NCBI GenBank assembly: GCA_037147235.1
Contig: JBAWVO010000135.1
Span: 1-16,687 of the forward strand
Length of the DNA: 16,687 nt
Reading direction: 5' to 3'
From: JANXQG01 sp037147235
GTDB taxonomy: Bacteria; Planctomycetota; Planctomycetia; Pirellulales; Thermoguttaceae
The notes below the pieces were generated by a model. The model saw only the letters and a program-made list of their open reading frames with translations, was not told where the DNA came from and searched no databases. Position 1 is the stretch's first letter. Each line of letters begins with the position of its first letter. Shown here piece after piece: positions 1 through 9,100 of the stretch. Position numbers and translations under genes: made by a program.

Positions 1-117
1 GCTTTAATACCAATAGATTACAAGCCGTCAGCAAAGTGCGTTCCGGGAATCGCTGCTCTCGTTCACGGAAAACGCCCAGTATGTTCGATTCCAGCAAACA
101 CTCAAATACCGATTTTT

Positions 118-143
118 GCACACGCTCGGAGTGTGCCTGCTAC
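118..143 (-). repeat. Dispersed palindromic repeat (GTAGCAGGCACAC family) covering a stop codon
   Basis: Read on the minus strand, this begins GTAGCAGGCACACTCC and contains a hairpin with arms GCACAC (136-131) and GTGTGC (123-118) around a 7-base loop. A second copy with the same first 16 bases lies at 12773-12795. The TAG at 142-140, inside the first bases of the repeat, is the stop codon of the large membrane protein gene. The hairpin is followed by A residues on the minus strand, not T, so it is not a classical intrinsic terminator of that gene. Nothing else was seen in 1-117. Confidence 0.6.
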
Positions 144-3100
144 CTTGCGCTGGCGGGCTGGCAAGGGAACCTTCGCCAAGGAAGGAATTGCCGCAACAAC
201 ACCGCCAACACGATGAGTAGGCCAACCGCGCTCGGTGATAGCCACAGCCACCATGCCAACCCGACGCCGATGCCGAAGAGATAAGGCCAACGGGCGAACC
301 AGTTCCACAACAGACCTCGACGGATCAACAGCGCGGCCAGTCCCATGGCGATCAGGAACCCCGCAATGCCCGCGAGCCGTGGGAACCATGACTGGGCTTC
401 GGTGGGTCGATAGTCCAGCGTGATCGCATCGGCCTCGCCCTGGGGGGAGTGAAAAACCGTCGCTTGGCCATCTTCGACAAACCGCTGCCATTGTGCGGCA
501 AGGTCGCTGGCTTTCGCATTTCCGGCAGAAGCCGGCGGTGCCTGATTTTGGCTGCCGTCGACATTGTCGGCAAGATTCGGTTGCAACGTGTGGGGCGAGG
601 CGATGGTCCATGCGATGCGCTCGACCGGCAGATCCCCCAGCTTCGGCGCATGGAACGTGTACCGTCGTATCCACCAGGCAGGAACTTGCTTAATTGCTGA
701 TTTTGCGAAGAAGAGCAGTTCCACGCGTGAGGCAGATGCCTGGGAAGCCAGCGGCACGGCCCATGTTCCCGCCTTGCCTCGCACGGCATCGATCGGCAAA
801 CCATTGACCGTCAACTGCAAGAGATCAAAACCATCGGGGAGTTCCAACGGACAATCGATCGCGCCGGCCGTTTCCACATCAAGGAAGGCCGCGCCCAGGC
901 AGCGGCCGTTGGCCTGCCAGGCAAAGCGCACATCGGCCCGGACGACCCGCGTCGTGGCGGTCGTATTTTGTGGAGGCAACAGCACGGCTTGCCAGGGCGC
1001 GTCGAAGGCTTCATACTTCACCGTATCGTCGGTGGCCGTCTCCTTCAAATCGCAGCGTCGCAAATTCTGCAAGGCCCAGGTGACGAGCCGATGATCGGCT
1101 GTATTCGGTAAAACAACATATTTTTTGACGCTCTGGACTCGCTTCAGCGTGAAGTTGAGGAGGGCAAATTGTGGGGCGGCAACCGGCGGCCCCGTAAGCG
1201 TGAATGTGTAGTCGCTGGAAATCGCCGCCGAAGGCGAAAGCACGAGGCTGATCTGTTCATCGGAAATTGCGGCAATCGTAGCGGTCAGGGCCGAGCTGCT
1301 CTTTGCGCATTCCTTCCACGATGCGGGGATCTCCAGCCGGATGGCGTCGAGCAGCCCTTCAGAGACATGCAAGCGGTATTCGCATTGGGTGCGCCACTGG
1401 TTTTCCTTGCACGTAACCCGCGTCACTTGCTCGGCGCGAAAGCGGAGACGATTCGATTTGATCGTTACCAGCACGGGCGATGTGGCGGTCATGTCGGCGT
1501 AAAATGACCGCACCAGCCGCCCCCGATCACCTTGGCCGGCATCGTCGGCTGTTGTCTTGGCATCCGCGAGTCTGGCATTCGCGAGTCGGGTAGCCCCGGA
1601 GACCTCGACCAGCACATCCGGCCGACGGTACAGGCTGACGAGCGAGTTCTGAATTCGCACATCCTCCAACCGAATTTGTGGCAACGCCAACTTGCCTTCC
1701 CTTGGTAACGGCATCTGGCCTTTAAGTTTGAGTTCGTGATGTCCGGAGACGGGGTTTGCAAGAAAGACAGCAACTTGGCCATCCTGGTCCTGCGACCAGC
1801 GGGCGACATGGTTTGTGCCCTCGGCCAAAACCGTGATTGAGTCGACATGAAGCGTTGGTGGCACTTCCAGGCGATATTGAAACACGCTGCCGGTTACCGT
1901 GGTCAGTTGTGCGTCGAGTTGCACCTCCGCGGTTTGGGCATTGAAGCTCCAGGTTACATTCTGATCGCCGGAAGTCTCTGCCCGCCGAGCACGTGTGATC
2001 AGATTCCACTCCGCTGCGTTGCCATTGAGGCGAAAGGCCATCTCGGGGGGCGTGTCGCTGGCACCCCAATTGTTAATGAACTCAAGTACGGCCCCGGTTT
2101 CCTGCAACCGCGTGGCCGGCATTTGATAATCCAGAGCGGGATCGATCGAAACAGCCAGTACACGTTGCACCAGCCTGGCGTCGACAACGTCGATCTGCGG
2201 CACGCGGAAGGTGCCCTGGCTCGATGTGCCGCGGCAAAGGAAATGCAAATCGAAGGTTGCCGCCGAACCGACTGACTTGGGCCATTGGATTTCATAAGTC
2301 CGGGACGAATCGCTGCCGCCGCGAATGTTCACGGAGGGCGCGGCAAGATCTGTTGAGGGAAGCAGTTCCAATGCGGAATCGGCACGGACAAGCAAGCGGT
2401 GAAGTTGCCCGGTTGCGGCTTTCGCCTTCATGCGCACGTCCAGCAGAACACTGCCGGGTTCGATCTTCAGCCAGAGTAATTGCTCGACTTCGACGGCTGT
2501 CTCTGCGCCGGTCGGTGCGGAATCTTGCCAGCCGGCGACAAGGCGGCCGCTAGGCCCCAGTTCGGCAGTCCAGCGAGACTGGACTTCGTCCCATCGAACT
2601 GCGCCCAAAGCTGCGGGGAACTCAACCTGTGGGCCGCCGATCGGTACGGTAAATTCAAATCGTGAGGCGGGAACGCGGGGAATCGCCAGATCGAAGCACG
2701 AGGGACGGCTGCCGGGTTGCACGGTCGGCTGGAGCGTCAGTTCCAGGCGATACGCGCCAGGCTCGGCAATCTCCAACAGCAATGCGCTGCCGTCCGATTC
2801 CCATTCGGGCTGCACGGGACGATCGTCAAGTTGGGTTTGGCCCGGCTCCAGACTGACCTCTTCGCGACGCAAGGGAATCCGCACGCGAGCTGCCGCGTTA
2901 AATACGCGAATATCGAACTCTGCCGTCAGGCGGTTGACAATGTATCCGGCTTGCGCCGCATCGTCGGCCAATGCCGCGCGGTAGACGGCCGATACGATCA
3001 TCCAGCCTTGTGGCTTTTCGACTTGCGCGGAGGTGCGGCGGTAAATCTCGGCGAAGAAAGGTTCGGGCAAAAAATACTTGCCTTTGGTTGGCTGTTGCTT

Positions 3101-6004
3101 CTCATCGACGGGGATGAATATCGAGTGGGTTACCGGTGCCGATTTGGCCGTCTCGTCCGCGTTGGCCGAGTTCAAGCCGCAGAGCATCACAGCGGCAAGC
3201 AACGGCGCGCCAAAGGGAACGATGCCGGTCAGGGTGCTGGGCAGCTCCATGCGGCGATTCGAGGCCACTGGGCCGGATGCGGACATGTGCCGCACCAGTT
3301 CGAGCATCAGACAGAACAGGACGCCTAGCAGTCCATGGGAAAAAATGACCGCAATTGCCGCAGGCAGAAGCAGGGCGGGAAGACCCAGCATGACCGCCAC
3401 CATCAGCAGTGCGAAAGGACGGCCGGAAAGGCCCCAGGCTCCGATGCCAACCATTGCTAGAAAGAGCATCCAACTTCCGGCGTCGATCACTGCGCGGCGG
3501 ATCACGATCACGGAAGAGGTGCCATCGGTCAGGTCGATCGGAAACTGCGTCCACCCAGCCGTTTCCGCTTCAGCACCAGAGGCAGCGGGGTAATTTTCCG
3601 TGTTCCGCCAACGCAACGCAGATTGCCAGTCTTCGCGACGCAAAGGGTTGAAGGCCGATTGGTCTTCGCCTCGCCCCAGGTATCCCAGCAAGCCGCGGCG
3701 GAGGCTGAACGACGCGACCTGTGCGGCCTGCGGATGATGACCACAACTACACGTTGCATAGCCGGGCGGCAGTTCCAACTGCCAGTGCCACGCGAATACC
3801 GGCAGTCCAATGTCCGGCAGCAGCGGTCGCAGGCGACGGTAGGTTCCCAAAGGCTCCCCGTGGGTTGAAATTTGCAAGACGAGCGCGACGAACTTCAAGT
3901 CGGCAGGCAGATCGACGGCCAGTTCACCCGCAGCCAGATTGGTCCCGCTGAAAGCTGCAGCCGGTTTGTCGTTTACCCAAATCCCATGAATGTCGCGGCG
4001 CACCAGCCCAGGGGGTAACGTCAGGCGAATCTGCCGGCTGCCGGCGTTCTGGATGCGATAGCTAATGACGTGATCGGCGGCTCCATTTGCGGCAAATTGT
4101 GAACGGACCCCGCAGTCCCATACCCAGGCCGTGGCCGACCTGCTTTCCGCAGCCGTCAAAACGATGGCTGGCTCGGGCTGGGGCATCGTCGCGGAGTGGG
4201 TCGGCCGGCGATTCCCCAAGGAGAGCCGCAGTCCGGCCGTGCCGAAGTCATCGCGGAACAGCAAATCGCCGGGGAGTTCCGCGAAGAGGTCGAGTTCCGC
4301 AGCCGTCAGTTCCTTCACATTCGCGCGCCGCAAGCGATCCCCCGCGGTGAAACGCAGTTCGTTGGCCCCCGAAGCGTGCAGGTCAACCCATCGCTTGCTT
4401 TCCGAGCAGCCGTCGAATCGCAGAGGCACGAGATCGTCGATGCCCAGATTTTGGCCTGGAAATTCGTAGAGTCGCCTCGCCCAGACGATCAATCGCAACG
4501 GCCGGGCGGAAGTCAGCGGCCGGGCTAGGCGAATCGACAACGTTTGCGTGCCGCCCCGGCGTTCCAACGTCCAGTCATCCAGCCCATCCGTCGGCTTTGA
4601 TTCGACCGAGTCGATCGTCCAGTTGGGCAGCACCTTGGCTTCGAGCGAGAATACGGCACCCTCGCCGGTGCGGAAGTCGGTCGCTACGCGGCTGCTCATC
4701 TTACCTTGACCCAAGAGGGTCGCGGTGGCACTGACTTCCTGCACCTCCGCGAGGCGTTGCGAAAGGGTAAGATCGATTCCGGCATCGGTCATGAGGGTTT
4801 CAAAGTCCAACTGTTCGCCTGCGGACGTCTTCAAGGGCGACGCGCCGGTCTGCCGGCATCCGTGGGTTTTTAGATGTTCGATGCACAGAGGCGACGGGAC
4901 CGAGAGGCGAATTGTGCTCGACCGGCAGATAACGCCCTCGAAGAGGATCCGCGGCAGTTTCCACGATCCGGCCGTAGGGAGCGGAACCATCGCTCGCAGC
5001 CGCAAATTCGCGACACTTTGTTGCAGCGACCGTGGAAGTTCGATCGTTACTTGGCGGGTCTTGTCTTTGTGATTTGCGACGACATTCCAAGAAAGCGATA
5101 CATCCCCCGTCGAGACCTCGACCAATTCCAGAGACGGATCGAGACCTAGCGTAATGTTCCGTAATGGCTCGCGGTGAGCTTCGATATTCAGCTTGACCGA
5201 TAGTTCAACGCCGCGGAGCGTAAAGTCGTAGGTAGTCGATTGGCTGGCCAGAATGGCTTGCGGCTTGGCCTCCGCGGCTCCCGCCTTGGCCAATCGCAGC
5301 CGGCAACCTGGCCGGCCCCCCAGTTCGAGTCTCCATCGGTGGAAACCGAGATCCGTAGGACCCTCATCCGTGACAATCCCATGATCGACGGTCGGCGTCA
5401 AATCAGCCGGCAACTCGATCCGCAGTCGGTTCACGGGACTGGGCGGCAAGGCAAGGGTAAAGCTGACGCAGCCCCCGACATCCTGCTGCCCGGCGAGCGA
5501 CCAGTCGAACTTCATTCGCCTCGAGCGTTCGGCCAACACTTGCAACTTGCCGTTACCCGTTATTCCCAGAACGACGGGGGCACCCTCGGAGGTGACCCAC
5601 TGGGCCTGGGCGATCACCAAGTTGCACGGGTCCAAGGTCATGAGCATTGCGCTGGCGGTCGATTGCGAGACGTCAAGCGTGGCACTGCCTTGCAGCAACG
5701 CGTGATCCTTGAGTCGTGCTTCGTATTGCGCCTCAACGAGACCGACGGATCTCTGCGCCGGCACGCCGGGAGCAGTTCGGTGGATCGCCTCAAGCATACG
5801 TTCAAACTCGTCGGCCTCCATAGGCAGATATTTCACGTTACCCGTGGGCAACTCCTTCATCCCCTCGGGAAAGAAGACCCGGCGGAAGCGTAGGTTGCCC
5901 GACACGGTCGAGTTCTCCGTGGCCGGTGGGGATGCCGCAGGACACAACTGGCCCATGGCCAGTAGCACGATCACGATTAAAAGCAACCTGAACGAATTCG
6001 ACAT
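140..6004 (-). CDS. Giant two-module secreted/membrane protein, function unknown
   Basis: This encodes 1954 residues of a family I cannot name. The first 24 residues form a signal peptide (hydrophobic 5-20, cleavage likely after Ala24). Module A (about 25-835) is beta-rich and extracytoplasmic, opening with a motif around 57-74 (VKYLP..EF..ML). It ends in three predicted membrane helices (about 843-859, 863-888, 889-904) and a basic cytoplasmic stretch ending in RR. At Met919 a second signal-like helix (about 928-945) begins, ending in ANA/DE with possible cleavage after Ala949. Module B (950-1872) repeats the plan and ends in helices at about 1877-1894, 1907-1922 and 1926-1941, then a basic tail. 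Module A has a CxCxHH cluster at 752-757. The start is ATG with only a weak AAGAG upstream. The gene lies 105 bases downstream of its 1129-residue homologue and is probably cotranscribed with it. The frame is open throughout. The role is unknown; anchoring at the cytoplasmic membrane facing the periplasm is inferred from topology. Confidence 0.9.
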   Translation of the reverse strand: MSNSFRLLLIVIVLLAMGQLCPAASPPATENSTVSGNLRFRRVFFPEGMKELPTGNVKYLPMEADEFERMLEAIHRTAPGVPAQRSVGLVEAQYEARLKDHALLQGSATLDVSQSTASAMLMTLDPCNLVIAQAQWVTSEGAPVVLGITGNGKLQVLAERSRRMKFDWSLAGQQDVGGCVSFTLALPPSPVNRLRIELPADLTPTVDHGIVTDEGPTDLGFHRWRLELGGRPGCRLRLAKAGAAEAKPQAILASQSTTYDFTLRGVELSVKLNIEAHREPLRNITLGLDPSLELVEVSTGDVSLSWNVVANHKDKTRQVTIELPRSLQQSVANLRLRAMVPLPTAGSWKLPRILFEGVICRSSTIRLSVPSPLCIEHLKTHGCRQTGASPLKTSAGEQLDFETLMTDAGIDLTLSQRLAEVQEVSATATLLGQGKMSSRVATDFRTGEGAVFSLEAKVLPNWTIDSVESKPTDGLDDWTLERRGGTQTLSIRLARPLTSARPLRLIVWARRLYEFPGQNLGIDDLVPLRFDGCSESKRWVDLHASGANELRFTAGDRLRRANVKELTAAELDLFAELPGDLLFRDDFGTAGLRLSLGNRRPTHSATMPQPEPAIVLTAAESRSATAWVWDCGVRSQFAANGAADHVISYRIQNAGSRQIRLTLPPGLVRRDIHGIWVNDKPAAAFSGTNLAAGELAVDLPADLKFVALVLQISTHGEPLGTYRRLRPLLPDIGLPVFAWHWQLELPPGYATCSCGHHPQAAQVASFSLRRGLLGYLGRGEDQSAFNPLRREDWQSALRWRNTENYPAASGAEAETAGWTQFPIDLTDGTSSVIVIRRAVIDAGSWMLFLAMVGIGAWGLSGRPFALLMVAVMLGLPALLLPAAIAVIFSHGLLGVLFCLMLELVRHMSASGPVASNRRMELPSTLTGIVPFGAPLLAAVMLCGLNSANADETAKSAPVTHSIFIPVDEKQQPTKGKYFLPEPFFAEIYRRTSAQVEKPQGWMIVSAVYRAALADDAAQAGYIVNRLTAEFDIRVFNAAARVRIPLRREEVSLEPGQTQLDDRPVQPEWESDGSALLLEIAEPGAYRLELTLQPTVQPGSRPSCFDLAIPRVPASRFEFTVPIGGPQVEFPAALGAVRWDEVQSRWTAELGPSGRLVAGWQDSAPTGAETAVEVEQLLWLKIEPGSVLLDVRMKAKAATGQLHRLLVRADSALELLPSTDLAAPSVNIRGGSDSSRTYEIQWPKSVGSAATFDLHFLCRGTSSQGTFRVPQIDVVDARLVQRVLAVSIDPALDYQMPATRLQETGAVLEFINNWGASDTPPEMAFRLNGNAAEWNLITRARRAETSGDQNVTWSFNAQTAEVQLDAQLTTVTGSVFQYRLEVPPTLHVDSITVLAEGTNHVARWSQDQDGQVAVFLANPVSGHHELKLKGQMPLPREGKLALPQIRLEDVRIQNSLVSLYRRPDVLVEVSGATRLANARLADAKTTADDAGQGDRGRLVRSFYADMTATSPVLVTIKSNRLRFRAEQVTRVTCKENQWRTQCEYRLHVSEGLLDAIRLEIPASWKECAKSSSALTATIAAISDEQISLVLSPSAAISSDYTFTLTGPPVAAPQFALLNFTLKRVQSVKKYVVLPNTADHRLVTWALQNLRRCDLKETATDDTVKYEAFDAPWQAVLLPPQNTTATTRVVRADVRFAWQANGRCLGAAFLDVETAGAIDCPLELPDGFDLLQLTVNGLPIDAVRGKAGTWAVPLASQASASRVELLFFAKSAIKQVPAWWIRRYTFHAPKLGDLPVERIAWTIASPHTLQPNLADNVDGSQNQAPPASAGNAKASDLAAQWQRFVEDGQATVFHSPQGEADAITLDYRPTEAQSWFPRLAGIAGFLIAMGLAALLIRRGLLWNWFARWPYLFGIGVGLAWWLWLSPSAVGLLIVLAVLLRQFLPWRRFPCQPASAR

Positions 6005-6042
6005 GCAAGTAAACTCTTAAAACTTGTTTTTGCTCTGCCTTA

Positions 6043-6075
6043 GGGCGGGGGCTTGTTTCACGCGTCCCACCCTAC
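6043..6075 (-). repeat. Hairpin repeat (GTAGGGTGGG family) in the spacer of the envelope operon
   Basis: On the minus (sense) strand it starts GTAGGGTGGGACGCGTGAAA. It folds as GGGTGGG (6072-6066) against CCCGCCC (6049-6043), with one G-U wobble. The same core, differing in the four bases between GGGTGGG and GTGAAAC and in one base thereafter, lies on the plus strand at 16501-16528. Here it occupies the 105-base gap between the 1129- and 1954-residue genes, so the hairpin would be in the transcript. It could stabilise or attenuate the message; no T-run follows, so a simple terminator is unlikely. Confidence 0.55.
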
Positions 6076-6109
6076 TTCTTGTCTTTACGCACATCTTCTC
6101 CTAAAGCTT

Positions 6110-9100
6110 TCATATCGCAACATCCGGGGGAATCGGAATGCTCATCGCCCGGGACGAACCGGAAGCGGCGACGATGGGAACCGGCGTTTTGCTCGGCTGG
6201 GGTATCGGCAGGGACGGCGCGAGGGTGCTGGAGACTTCCGGGAGCAGTGGCTGCCGGCGATCGGCGGTCAGGTGCCGCAGAAACGCGGCCAGCAATACCA
6301 GGGTCAGGCCCAACACCGAAGTCTGCGCGGCCAGCAAAGTCAATTCCGGATAGATCGCAATCAGCGCGACCAATATCGCGGTGACCACGAGCAACACCAC
6401 CGGATGCCTGGCCGCTCGGACATAGATCAGCAGTAACCCGGCCAGCAAGGCAATGCCGGAGGATACAAAGACGATGATCGAGCGACCCGCAGTGACGATC
6501 TCACAGGGTCCGATCCGGCCCAGGGAACTGAAAAGATAGACGTTCATGCCAGTTGGAGCGGGTGTGTTGCCGGGATGGCGCAGACCAACCCAGGTCTCCA
6601 GGTCCGTTGGACTGAGTACCGGCCGTCGGCCAAAGTAAAAGCTATTCCAGCCCCAAACAAATTCCCCGGTCAATTCGCTTGAAGACACGACTAAGTGCTC
6701 TTCGGGCGGCAAGAGAAGTTGCCAATAGGCGCGGCGGATCCAGGTGTCGTCGCCCAGGCTGGGAAACTCAAATGTCATGGCTCCCTGACTCGCCCGCGAT
6801 CCGGGGAAATGATATTGCACGCTGAGTACGTAGCGTCCCGGCTCGACGTCGGCGGACAAAGGGATCCTCAGAATTCGTTCGGCGCGTGTGCGCGGACTGA
6901 CGTTCGCCCCGTTCAACTGGAGGGAGGCTTGTTCGTAAGCAGCCCCTTCGGGCAACGTGATCTCCAGTTCGCGCCGCCGCGTGGTGAGTTGGAACACGGC
7001 GCGGTCTTGGCGTGCCGCGGTAGCCGATTGGGTCATGCAGGTCTGAATCCATGCCCGGTCGACCACCAGGGCCGCATTGCTGCCACTTTCACCATTCAGC
7101 TTGAACGCGATTTCCGCGGTGGGTTTCGCGGCGGCAAGTTCCCGAGTTCGTGGCGAAGTAGTCTGGCCTACTCCACCCTCGACCGACGTCCAGACACCCG
7201 TAGCGACTTCGACTTGTTGCTCGGTGCCTGGAGTGACCAAGACTTTATTGCCGGTAAGTTCCGCGTCCAGTGGCATGACCAACGGCACGTGGAGGTTCCC
7301 GTCGCCGGCATCGGCCAATGGCGGCAATGCGTATTGGGCGGTGATTTCGCAAGGACCAATACACGCCTTTGGCAAGGCCACGCGCATGCGCAGCGGCCTC
7401 GTGCCATCGTCTACTTCCTCACCCAACACAACAGGGGTGAGTATCTGGTCTTCGTAGTGCAACACGAGTCGTCCCTTTGCACGGAGTTCGCGAGGGACCT
7501 CCAGCAGGAAGTAATCGGTCGGCTCATGGGCGATTGAGTAGGCGAACTTCTGCTCGACGCGGTCGCCGGTGGGGTCCATCGTCACGCGGCTGGTAACGCT
7601 TGCGGAAATCTTTTGGCGATGGCGACGCAATTCGGCCACGAACACAGCCCTGGGAGCATCGCTCCGGTAGAACAGCGGTTCCTGCTGTCGCAAGGGGAGT
7701 TCCAGCGGCACGGCCACTTGCTGCCGCAGCAGTCCCGTGGTGGATTGGCTATCGGGCAGTATCTCGACATTATCGGCGGGAAGCACTGCCACCACGGCTG
7801 CGGCCGGTGAGCTGGATTGCGGTTGTGGAAACACCAAGGAGAACGACTTCGTGGCCGGAGGTAACGGTCGATGAGCCTTCAAACGGACTTCAAACTGACC
7901 GATCGTCGGTGACGCCAGCGGCAGCGAAAGCACCGGTCCCGATGCACCTTTCGGCACTCCATCAATCGCCACGACGCTATCCGGGCCGACTTCATCGATC
8001 AGCCAATCCTGCATGGCAATGTCGACCGCAAAAATTTTCGCGCCGCGGACCGTGTAGCGCAGCCGAGCCTCCAGGCGGATCTGATCGCTATCGACCAGGA
8101 CGACGTATTCCGGCTCGACACCGATCCGCGTTTTTCGTGGCACCAAACGGGCCATCAACGATGAGGGCTGTGCGAAGTACTCGAAGCCCGCAGTCACATT
8201 CTTTCGGCGCATGGCCTCTGATAGTTGGTCAATCTGGCGGACTCCACGGCTTGCCCCCCACAAAACCTGCCAGTCGCCGGCCACGCTGACCGCAATCGTT
8301 CCCCATTGACGGGCAGATTCCTGGAACTCGAAGCCGGCAAGTTCCAACCAGTGGTCGCCGCGGGTCGCGGACATCATGTTTGCATGGTTGACGGCACGTT
8401 TGGTTGTGAGGCGTACTTCGACCGGCCCAACCGTTCGTTTGGCGAACAACACTTCAATCAATCGGCGGTGCCCCGGACCGGAAGACGCCGCACCGGCGTC
8501 AAGCGTGGTCAAGGTATAGCCGTTGGCGTTGCCGGGCACTAACTCGGTATCCGGCGGCAGACGAATTCGGACGCGATCAAAAGCCTCGCCATAGCTGCGA
8601 ACCGAGAAGTTGGCCTCGGTCTCGACGCCACGGCCGTCCAACCGAGCAGAGATATTGCCAAAGGCTTCCAGGACTGCCGCCTTGCCGGGCGCAGTATCGT
8701 TTGGATGCCAACTCAATTCAAAATCGCCGTTCAGGCCAACGACGGTCAGTTCCGTTTCTTGGTTGCCTCCGCCGGGCGTTTGCAGCGTCGCACCTTCAGA
8801 AACCTTGGCCACCGCCTTGGCATAAGGCACCTTCATCTTGAGTTCGGAAGCCGTAGCACGCGGAGCCAGCAACCTCAACCGCGTTTCCTGGCCCGTCACG
8901 GTCAAGGGCACCAGCATCTTGAGCGTGAACTGGTGCTGTTGGCCGGCCGCTCCGCGGACCCAGGCGACGTAGCCTTCGCCCTCGCCCTCGAAATTCAAAA
9001 AATGCTCGCCGGAGCCTTGGTACTGGGCCGTCTCGCGAAGCACGGCCTGGTCCAGTCGCAGGGGGATCCGCGTCCATTGGTCTTCGCGGACCATGATACG

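Noticed and set aside
118..136. Intrinsic terminator of the giant gene
   Set aside because: The hairpin is followed by A residues, not T, on the transcribed strand, and the same sequence recurs elsewhere as a repeat.
6695..7537. 280-residue open frame on the plus strand inside the envelope gene
   Set aside because: It is opposite a continuous 1129-codon gene with a signal peptide and membrane helices. Its composition fits a reversed frame in G/C-rich DNA.
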